The notes under the pieces: model-generated
Databases searched by the model: none
The model's input: only the letters and a program-made list of their open reading frames with translations
What the model was told of the DNA's origin: nothing
Made by a program: the position numbers and the translations under genes
Assembly (NCBI GenBank): GCA_029263275.1
Contig: JAJCXU010000527.1
Location: forward strand, 1 to 12,227
DNA length: 12,227 nucleotides
From: Ilumatobacter sp.
GTDB lineage: Bacteria > Actinomycetota > Acidimicrobiia > Acidimicrobiales > Ilumatobacteraceae
Direction of reading: 5' to 3'
Shown: piece by piece, positions 7,245-12,227 of the stretch
How positions within the stretch are numbered: the first letter of the stretch is position 1
Layout of the letters: each line of letters opens with the position of its first letter

Positions 7245-8620
7245 GCCAGCCTGCGTTCGACTTCGGCGACGAGATGCCCGAAGAAGTCGCCGATCCCACG
7301 TACACCGTCGGTGAGTTGGCGGAGGCAATCAACGATCAACTCCGCCGCGGCTTCCGTGACGGCATCTGGGTGCGCGGCGAAATTAGCGGCCTCCAGAACC
7401 GAGGACCACACACCTACTTCTCCTTGGTGGAAGACGGTGACGCCGGCAAGGCCGTCATGAACGTGCAGCTGTTCGCACCGGCCAAGGCCCGCCTGGCACC
7501 GATGCTGCGCAAGTTCCGCCTTGAACTGCGCAACGGCATGAAGGTGCGGATTCATGGCCATCTCGACTTCTGGGCCCAGGGCGGTCGGCTCGGGTTCAAG
7601 ATGGCCAGCCTCGACCCGAAGTACACGATCGGCGACATTGCACAGTCACGCGACGAAGTCATCCGGCGCCTCGTTGCCGAAGGGCTGATGGACACCAACA
7701 AGCGACGCCCGATGTCGCCGGTGCCACTTCGCGTCGGTGTGGTCACCAGCGTCGGCACCGCCGCCTGGCATGACTTCCACGACGAACTCGCCCAGAGCGG
7801 ATTCGGATTCCGTCTTGTCGTCGCCGACGTCCGCGTCCAGGGCGACCTCGCGGAGAACATGGTCACCGCAGGAATCGCGCGGTTGGCGATGCTCGGAACG
7901 CTCGATGCCATCGTGGTCATCCGTGGCGGTGGCGCCCGCAACGAACTTGCCGTCTTTGATTCGGAGAAGATCGCTCGGATGATTGCCAACTCACCCGTGC
8001 CGGTGCTCACCGGCCTGGGCCATGAGGTCGACCGGAGCGTGGCCGACGACGTTGCGCACCTTGCCCTCAAGACCCCCACCGCCGTGGCCGGCGAACTCCT
8101 CGGCCGAGTCGCTGCCTACACCGCCAACGCCGAGCAGACGTTTGCCGCGATCCTGCAGCGCAGCACCACCGCGCTCGCCGAAGCCACCGGCGAACTGTCC
8201 GACGTCGGCCATCGCATCGCGCGCCGCACGCACTCCGCTGTCGAGCGCGCCGACGAGCGATTGTCGATGCGAGTCGACCGGCTGAACCGAAGCGGCCCAG
8301 CTGTCCTCGACCGAGCCACCGAACGACTCGACCGGGTCGCACTCCGACTCCTCGAGCGACCAACCGACATTCTCGACCGAGCCAGTCAACGCCTCGACGT
8401 CCTCACCGCCCGAGTTGGCGGCGTCGACCCGGCCGTCCAGATCGCTCGGGGCTGGACCATCACGCGCGACGCATCGGGCACCATCGTTCGATCCGTGGCC
8501 GACCTGGACATCGACGACGTCCTCACCACCACGCTCATCGACGGCTCCGTCACCAGTACGGTCACGGCCGCCGTCCCCACTGCTGACGACACCACCATCA
8601 TCAACGAGGACTCACCATGA
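7241..8620 (+). CDS. xseA: Exodeoxyribonuclease VII large subunit
   Basis: A 459-residue catalytic subunit of exonuclease VII, which degrades single-stranded DNA from both ends in repair and recombination. E. coli XseA is of similar size. The N-terminal OB fold (about 20-120) contains YTVGELAEAIN, WVRGEISGL and HTYFSLVED. The nuclease domain contains the invariant RGGGARNEL at 228-236 and TGLGHEVDRSVADDVA starting at 257. The C-terminal part is a long helical arm, including three consecutive 22-residue repeats (335-400) of pattern [DE]RAx[EQ]RL; in the family this arm carries the XseB subunits. The ATG at 7241 is chosen over an open frame reaching 7166 because the shorter N-terminus fits the family and forms an ATGA overlap with the toxin gene. 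It overlaps xseB the same way. No promoter of its own is visible. Confidence 0.96.
   Translation: MSQPAFDFGDEMPEEVADPTYTVGELAEAINDQLRRGFRDGIWVRGEISGLQNRGPHTYFSLVEDGDAGKAVMNVQLFAPAKARLAPMLRKFRLELRNGMKVRIHGHLDFWAQGGRLGFKMASLDPKYTIGDIAQSRDEVIRRLVAEGLMDTNKRRPMSPVPLRVGVVTSVGTAAWHDFHDELAQSGFGFRLVVADVRVQGDLAENMVTAGIARLAMLGTLDAIVVIRGGGARNELAVFDSEKIARMIANSPVPVLTGLGHEVDRSVADDVAHLALKTPTAVAGELLGRVAAYTANAEQTFAAILQRSTTALAEATGELSDVGHRIARRTHSAVERADERLSMRVDRLNRSGPAVLDRATERLDRVALRLLERPTDILDRASQRLDVLTARVGGVDPAVQIARGWTITRDASGTIVRSVADLDIDDVLTTTLIDGSVTSTVTAAVPTADDTTIINEDSP
8243..8440 (+). repeat. Three tandem 66-bp (22-codon) repeats within xseA
   Basis: Residues 335-356, 357-378 and 379-400 of XseA align without gaps. 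Each starts [DE]RA followed by [EQ]RL, and each ends in a Pro-containing turn. At DNA level the 13-mer CTCGACCGAGCCA recurs exactly 66 bp apart (8306-8318 and 8372-8384). The units are diverged elsewhere, so this is an old internal duplication forming the helical arm, not a recent slippage array. Confidence 0.6.
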
Positions 8621-8823
8621 CCGACACGCCCGTACCCGGCTACGCCGCAGCACTCACCGAACTCGATGCGATTCTGCGCGAGTTGGAGGGGTCCGATGTC
8701 GATGTCGATCACTTGGCAGAGCGCGTGTCGCGGGCGTCCGAACTCATCTCGCTCTGTCGCGACAAGATCTCCAACGCGCAGATCAAGATCCAGGAAGTCA
8801 CCGCCGATCTCGACACCCCATAG
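8617..8823 (+). CDS. xseB: Exodeoxyribonuclease VII small subunit
   Basis: A 68-residue helical-hairpin protein. Several XseB copies bind the arm of each XseA and are needed for exonuclease activity and for restraining the toxicity of free XseA, as known for E. coli. The family pattern is visible: YAAALTELDAILRELEGSDVDVDHLAERV (first helix and turn, about 9-37), then ASELISLCRDKISNAQIKIQEV (second helix). The start overlaps the xseA stop as ATGA, so stoichiometry is set by coupling. Its TAG stop lies inside a palindromic element (8822-8854). Confidence 0.94.
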   Translation: MTDTPVPGYAAALTELDAILRELEGSDVDVDHLAERVSRASELISLCRDKISNAQIKIQEVTADLDTP

Positions 8824-8854
8824 TTACGCATGGGGTCAGGCCCCTTTCGTAACT
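8822..8854. repeat. REP-like palindrome, element 1 (after xseB)
   Basis: A 33-nt near-perfect palindrome. The outer arms AGTTACG/CGTAACT pair over 7 bp, then come two mismatches around an A-T pair, then GGGG/CCCC closing a TCAGG pentaloop (CCTGA on the minus strand). It begins at the second base of the xseB TAG stop. It aligns without gaps to element 2 behind crtI, with a compensatory A-T to G-C change in the outer stem. There is no T-tract. It may stabilise the mRNA end or act as a weak terminator. Confidence 0.65.
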
Positions 8855-8941
8855 CTGCGAGTCACGCCGGGCGACCGGTGCCGTCAGATATTGACGCATC
8901 GAAGTCGGAGGACGACACAGCAGGCCTGGGCTGAGCACAAG

Positions 8942-8947
8942 TACCAT
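8942..8947 (+). promoter_or_regulatory. Putative -10 element of crtE-like gene
   Basis: TACCAT matches TAnnnT and ends 8 nt before the ATG at 8956. The stretch TACCATCG followed by TTCATG is shared with the crtB upstream region, hinting at common control. The rest of the 132-bp gap holds element 1 and a stray TTGACG (8891-8896) too far away to be its -35. Confidence 0.4.
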
Positions 8948-8955
8948 CGGCCTTC

Positions 8956-10014
8956 ATGTCCAAGGCCCCGGCTTCACTTCTGCAGTTGGCCACGCGCGTC
9001 GAGGCCCGACTCGATGAGTTCCTCGCTGTAGAGCGCGACCGGTGGGCGGATCTCGACAGTGAATTGGCCCAACCAATCAACGAGATCCGCCGCCTCGTTC
9101 TGTCTGGTGGGAAGCGACTGCGCCCTGCATTCTGCCATTGGGGCTTCGTCGGCGCCGGTGGCGGCGACACGGAACGAGCCGACATCGATGCCGGCGCCGC
9201 CCTCGAACTGATGCATGCAATGGCCCTGTTCCACGACGACGTCATGGACGACGCCAACTCACGGCGAGGACAACCGACCACCCACACCGTGGCCGCAGCA
9301 CAACATGCCGAGCACGGCTGGGCTGGCGAGTCACGCCGCTTTGGTGAGGGTGTCGCGATCCTCGTCGGAGATTTGGCGTTCGTGTACGCCGACCAGATGT
9401 TGGAGGGCGCCAGTCTCGAAGCGACCAGAATCTGGAACGAGCTGCGGATCGAACTCAACATCGGGCAGTACCTCGACATCCTCGGCAGCGTCAGCCGCAC
9501 CCGGGACGTGGCGAAGGCCGAACGAATCTGCCGCTACAAATCGGGCAAGTACACGATCGAACGACCACTGCACCTTGGCGCCGTGCTGGCCGCACCCGAA
9601 CGGGCCGACGAACTGTTGCCACATCTCAGCAACTACGGCTTGCCATTGGGCGACGCCTTCCAAATGCGCGATGACGTAATGGGAGCGTTCGGCGACGAAG
9701 CTGTCACGGGCAAGCCGGTCGGTGGCGACCTGATCGAGGGCAAGCCCACTCCGCTACTCGCACGCTCCACTCGGCGAGCGACCGGCGCCCAACGCGAGGT
9801 GCTCGAACTCGTCGGCGACCCTGACCTCGACGCCGACGGCGTGGCCAGAATCCAGCAGGTCATCGTCGACACCGGTGGCCTCGACGAACTCGAGGCACAC
9901 ATCAGCGCGCTCACCGAGTCCGCTGTCGCCTCGCTCACCGCAGCGCCCATCACCGCGCTCGCCAAGACTGAACTGACGCAGCTGGCCGAATTCGTCAGCC
10001 AACGAGCCGTCTGA
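8956..10014 (+). CDS. crtE: Geranylgeranyl diphosphate synthase (CrtE/IdsA-type polyprenyl synthetase)
   Basis: A 352-residue trans-isoprenyl diphosphate synthase that should supply C20 GGPP to the adjacent phytoene synthase. Motifs: GGKRLRP at 51-57, first aspartate-rich motif DDVMD at 94-98 with SRRGQ after it, and second motif DDVMG at 239-243 followed by AFGD. A DDxxG second motif before FGD is usual in actinobacterial GGPP synthases. The residue five before the first motif is Met, bulkier than the Gly of the synthase at 35-1033, which fits a shorter product. The assignment to carotenoid supply rests on its position directly before crtI and crtB. The ATG has no Shine-Dalgarno sequence but a TACCAT hexamer 8 nt upstream. 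A perfect 13-bp palindrome follows its stop codon. It could alternatively feed other C20 pathways. Confidence 0.88.
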   Translation: MSKAPASLLQLATRVEARLDEFLAVERDRWADLDSELAQPINEIRRLVLSGGKRLRPAFCHWGFVGAGGGDTERADIDAGAALELMHAMALFHDDVMDDANSRRGQPTTHTVAAAQHAEHGWAGESRRFGEGVAILVGDLAFVYADQMLEGASLEATRIWNELRIELNIGQYLDILGSVSRTRDVAKAERICRYKSGKYTIERPLHLGAVLAAPERADELLPHLSNYGLPLGDAFQMRDDVMGAFGDEAVTGKPVGGDLIEGKPTPLLARSTRRATGAQREVLELVGDPDLDADGVARIQQVIVDTGGLDELEAHISALTESAVASLTAAPITALAKTELTQLAEFVSQRAV

Positions 10015-10016
10015 AC

Positions 10017-10047
10017 CGGTCAGTCTGTGCCTGACACAGACTGACCG
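10017..10047. repeat. Perfect 13-bp palindrome, element 3 (between crtE and crtI)
   Basis: Arms at 10017-10029 and 10035-10047 (CGGTCAGTCTGTG and its exact complement) enclose a CCTGA pentaloop. It starts 2 nt after the crtE stop and ends 20 nt before the crtI GTG. There is no T-tract (GTTG... continues), so a U-tail terminator is not supported. It may be a GC-type terminator, an attenuating or stabilising hairpin, or an operator. The pentaloop equals that of elements 1 and 2, in reverse orientation. Confidence 0.7.
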
Positions 10048-10058
10048 TTGCCGAAGAG

Positions 10059-10063
10059 AGGAG
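10059..10063 (+). promoter_or_regulatory. Shine-Dalgarno sequence of crtI
   Basis: AGGAG within AGAGAGGAG lies 4 nt before the GTG at 10068, on the short side of normal spacing. It decides the crtI start and is the only obvious Shine-Dalgarno sequence before a monocistronic-looking start in the window. This implies that crtI is translated from a leadered message, for example one reading through the palindrome from crtE. Confidence 0.6.
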
Positions 10064-10067
10064 CACC

Positions 10068-11567
10068 GTGAGAGTTGTCGTCATCGGAGCGGGACTCGGC
10101 GGGCTGTCCGCAGCTGCACACCTGAGCAAGGCTGGCCACGACGTCACCATCGTCGAACGCGAGGCAATGCCGGGTGGGCGCGCTGGCATGGTGATTCGCG
10201 ACGGGTTCCGGCTCGACAATGGCCCGACCGTGCTGACGATGCCGAACCTGCTCGAAGAAGCGTTCCAGGCGGCCGGCGCGAACATGTCAGATCACATCAC
10301 GATCAAGCCGGTCGATCCGATGTACCGCGCGTGCTACGCCGACGGCTCGACGCTGCTCGTCAAGCACGGACGCGAGGCAATGACCGAGGAGATCGCCCGG
10401 TTCGCCGGCGACACGGAAGCGGCTGCATTCGGTCGCTTCGCCGACTGGCTCAAACAGCTCTACTCCGCGGAGATGCGGTCCTACATCGATGCCAACTTCG
10501 ACTCGCCGCTCGATCTGGTCAAGCCGTGGCGTGACGGACTGTCGATTCTGAAGCTCGGAGGCTTCGGCAAACTCGACAAGAAGGTCGCCTCGTTCTTCGA
10601 CGACGAACGGCTGCAACAGATCTTCAGCTTCCAGTCGATGTACGCGGGCCTCGCTCCATACGAGGCGCTCGCGATCTATGCGGTCATCACCTACATGGAT
10701 TCCGTCGAGGGTGTGTTCGTGCCAGAGGGTGGGATGCACATGATGGCCGCCGGGCTAGCCGACGCGGTCGAACACGCCGGCGTGACCATCCGCTACTCGT
10801 CGCCGGTCAACCAGATCGTGCGCTTCGCCGACGGATCGGTGCGTGGGGTGCAACTCGGCGATCCGAGCGAGGCACACACGCCTGAGGGTGGCGAGCTGAT
10901 CGAAGCGGATGCGGTGGTCTGTAACCCGGACCTGCCTGTCGCCTACCGCGAACTCCTCGACGGCATCGACGTTCCGAAGAAGGCGCAGCACGGCAAGTAC
11001 AGCCCATCGTGTCTGCTTTGGGTCGCGGGAGTGAAGGGCGATCCGCCGCCAGATGCGGCGCACCACAACATCCACTTCGGCGACGACTGGAACGGTTCGT
11101 TCAAGGCGCTGATCGATGACGGCGTACGAATGCCTGACCCATCGATTCTCGTGACGCTCCACTCACTCGACGATCCGACGCTCGCGCCACCAGGGCACAG
11201 CAACCTGTACGTGCTCGAACCCACGCCCAACCTGAGCGGCAAGATCGACTGGAGCCGAGAGCGCGACACGATCACTGCCTCCTTACGGGCGAGGGTCGCA
11301 GCGCTCGGCTACCCCACCGACGTGGTGACCGAAGAGGTCTATGACCCGCAGGACTGGCGCGACATGGGGATGGAGCAAGGCACACCGTTTGCCCTTGCCC
11401 ACACGTTCTTCCAGACCGGTCCGTTCCGTCCCAACAACGTGACCAAGAAGGTTCCAGGCCTGGTGTTCACCGGTTCGTCCACGCTCCCCGGTGTCGGCGT
11501 GCCGATGGTTCTGGTGTCCGGCAAGCTCGCCGCCCAACGCATCGACCAATACGCCGCCAGCAAATAG
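10068..11567 (+). CDS. crtI: Phytoene desaturase (CrtI-type carotenoid oxidoreductase)
   Basis: A 499-residue FAD-dependent desaturase that introduces double bases' worth of unsaturation into phytoene, giving a coloured polyene such as lycopene at the membrane surface. The N-terminal dinucleotide-binding fold has GAGLGG at 7-12, E30 at the end of the second strand, and PGGRAG at 35-40. The C-terminal signature is GLVFTGSSTLPGVGVPMVLVSGK starting at 464, close to the usual ...GA.T.PG.GVP.V..SG of CrtI. Length is typical (490-550). The GTG start is supported by AGGAG 4 nt upstream and by the Rossmann strand starting at residue 3. It sits between a GGPP synthase and phytoene synthase, as in many actinobacterial crt clusters. 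The number of desaturation steps, or an alternative substrate such as diapophytoene, cannot be read from sequence; a GGPP synthase neighbour favours the C40 pathway. Its TAG stop lies in palindrome element 2. Confidence 0.93.
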   Translation: MRVVVIGAGLGGLSAAAHLSKAGHDVTIVEREAMPGGRAGMVIRDGFRLDNGPTVLTMPNLLEEAFQAAGANMSDHITIKPVDPMYRACYADGSTLLVKHGREAMTEEIARFAGDTEAAAFGRFADWLKQLYSAEMRSYIDANFDSPLDLVKPWRDGLSILKLGGFGKLDKKVASFFDDERLQQIFSFQSMYAGLAPYEALAIYAVITYMDSVEGVFVPEGGMHMMAAGLADAVEHAGVTIRYSSPVNQIVRFADGSVRGVQLGDPSEAHTPEGGELIEADAVVCNPDLPVAYRELLDGIDVPKKAQHGKYSPSCLLWVAGVKGDPPPDAAHHNIHFGDDWNGSFKALIDDGVRMPDPSILVTLHSLDDPTLAPPGHSNLYVLEPTPNLSGKIDWSRERDTITASLRARVAALGYPTDVVTEEVYDPQDWRDMGMEQGTPFALAHTFFQTGPFRPNNVTKKVPGLVFTGSSTLPGVGVPMVLVSGKLAAQRIDQYAASK

Positions 11568-11598
11568 TTGCGATCTGCGTCAGGCACGCTTCGCAAGT
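11566..11598. repeat. REP-like palindrome, element 2 (between crtI and crtB)
   Basis: A 33-nt imperfect palindrome collinear with element 1. Outer arms AGTTGCG/CGCAAGT have one G-G mismatch, then come A-T, two mismatches, T-G and G-C pairs, and a TCAGG loop closed by G-C. An alternative inner stem GCGT/ACGC is also possible. Both elements are followed by CTGC. It begins at the second base of the crtI TAG stop, exactly as element 1 does for xseB. Confidence 0.55.
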
Positions 11599-11605
11599 CT
11601 GCACC

Positions 11606-11611
11606 TACCAT
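11606..11611 (+). promoter_or_regulatory. Putative -10 element of crtB
   Basis: TACCAT ends 6 nt before the ATG at 11618, and the stretch TACCATCGATTCATG resembles the start of the crtE-like gene. It lies just past palindrome element 2, so crtB may have its own promoter rather than depend on crtI read-through. Confidence 0.4.
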
Positions 11612-11617
11612 CGATTC

Positions 11618-12227
11618 ATGAGGCTCCCCTCTCGGCGCAGTCCGCCCACGCCGACGACGCACTTACTGCCGTCGGGTCCCGTGACCTTGGACGAGAGCTA
11701 CGCGCTGTGCCGCAGCTTCAACAAGCGGCACGGAACCACCTACTTCTGGTCGACCAGGGTGCTCCCGAAGATCAAACAGCACCACGTCCATGCGCTGTAT
11801 GCGTTCGCGCGGTACGCGGACGACATCGTCGACGAGATTCCTTCGCAGGGTGGCCGAGACGTGCCGACCGAGGTGCGCGCAGCGACGCTGGCGGACTTCG
11901 GGCAACGCTTCTTCGATGACCTGGCTGCAGGCAAGTCCGACGACCCGGTGCTCAAGGCGGTTGTGCACACCGTTCGTGCTTTTGACATCGACACCACTGC
12001 GTTCGACCGGTTCCTCCAGTCGATGACGATGGATCTCACCGTCGAGTCATACGAAACCTGGGACGACCTCCTCGTCTACATGGATGGGTCGGCGGCAGTG
12101 ATCGGCGAGATGATGCTCCCGATTCTCGAACCCTCCGACTACGACGTCGCGCTCCCCCACGCTCGCGACCTCGGCAACGCGTTCCAGCTCACGAACTTCT
12201 TGCGCGACATCGATGAGGATCTCGACC
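11618..12227 (+). CDS. crtB: Phytoene synthase, 5' part (runs off the window)
   Basis: The first 203 residues of a squalene/phytoene synthase, open to the window end with no stop. It joins two GGPP molecules head-to-head through prephytoene diphosphate to give phytoene, the substrate of the CrtI encoded upstream. Visible family landmarks are SFNKRHGTTYFWSTRVLP at 33-50, ALYAFARYADDIVDE with the first Asp motif DDIVD at 68-72, and QLTNFLRDIDED with the second Asp motif at 197-201, just before the edge. Spacing between the two motifs fits the family, so the gene looks intact so far; about one third is missing. The ATG is supported by a TACCAT hexamer 6 nt upstream. An N-terminal stretch rich in Pro and Arg (about 1-20) precedes the conserved fold. 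The 50-bp gap from crtI holds palindrome element 2. Confidence 0.94.
   Translation, partial: MRLPSRRSPPTPTTHLLPSGPVTLDESYALCRSFNKRHGTTYFWSTRVLPKIKQHHVHALYAFARYADDIVDEIPSQGGRDVPTEVRAATLADFGQRFFDDLAAGKSDDPVLKAVVHTVRAFDIDTTAFDRFLQSMTMDLTVESYETWDDLLVYMDGSAAVIGEMMLPILEPSDYDVALPHARDLGNAFQLTNFLRDIDEDLD

Noticed and set aside
8891..8896. TTGACG as a -35 box for crtE
   Set aside because: It is 45 nt from the only plausible -10 (8942), far outside normal spacing.
11130..11138. Another GCCTGAC, inside crtI
   Set aside because: It is not at the centre of a palindrome and is explained by the codons for Met-Pro-Asp-Pro.

Overview
The window is GC-rich, densely packed bacterial DNA. Its gene content, short gaps, GTG/ATG starts and repeated TAnnnT-N6..8-start arrangements suggest a high-GC actinobacterium. 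A member of Acidimicrobiia (Ilumatobacter-like) is my guess from general appearance; no marker gene here proves it. There are 12 protein-coding genes (11 complete, the last cut by the window edge), no RNA genes, no insertion sequence and no CRISPR array. No gene-free stretch exceeds 300 bases; the longest gaps are about 146 bp (5013-5158) and 132 bp (8824-8955).

Layout. (1) 35-1033: a trans-polyprenyl diphosphate synthase of long-chain type, probably making the menaquinone side chain. (2) 1113-4060: trkA and trkH, a potassium uptake pair overlapping by 4 bp. (3) 4104-5012, minus strand: a CobW/COG0523-type GTPase, convergent with trkH and divergent from rmuC. (4) 5159-6466: rmuC, a membrane-anchored nuclease-fold protein. 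(5) 6520-8823: a four-gene block in which a Phd/YefM-type antitoxin and a PIN-domain (VapC-like) toxin are joined by 1-4 bp overlaps to xseA and xseB, the two subunits of exodeoxyribonuclease VII. (6) 8956-12227: a carotenoid cluster, with a GGPP synthase (crtE-like), crtI (phytoene desaturase) and crtB (phytoene synthase, truncated by the window end). It should give IPP/DMAPP to GGPP to phytoene to a coloured polyene.

Most unusual features. The toxin-antitoxin pair sits at the head of the xseAB transcription unit, and a perfect 8-bp inverted repeat overlaps the antitoxin gene's inferred -10. The exonuclease genes therefore look wired to a toxin-antitoxin promoter. In addition, three 31-33 nt palindromes with the same CCTGA/TCAGG pentaloop lie directly behind the stop codons of xseB, crtE and crtI. 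They look like a dispersed REP-like family; in two of them the TAG stop codon is part of the element. Six genes carry a TAnnnT hexamer placed 6-8 nt before the start codon, so leaderless mRNAs are likely, whereas crtI has a Shine-Dalgarno sequence instead.
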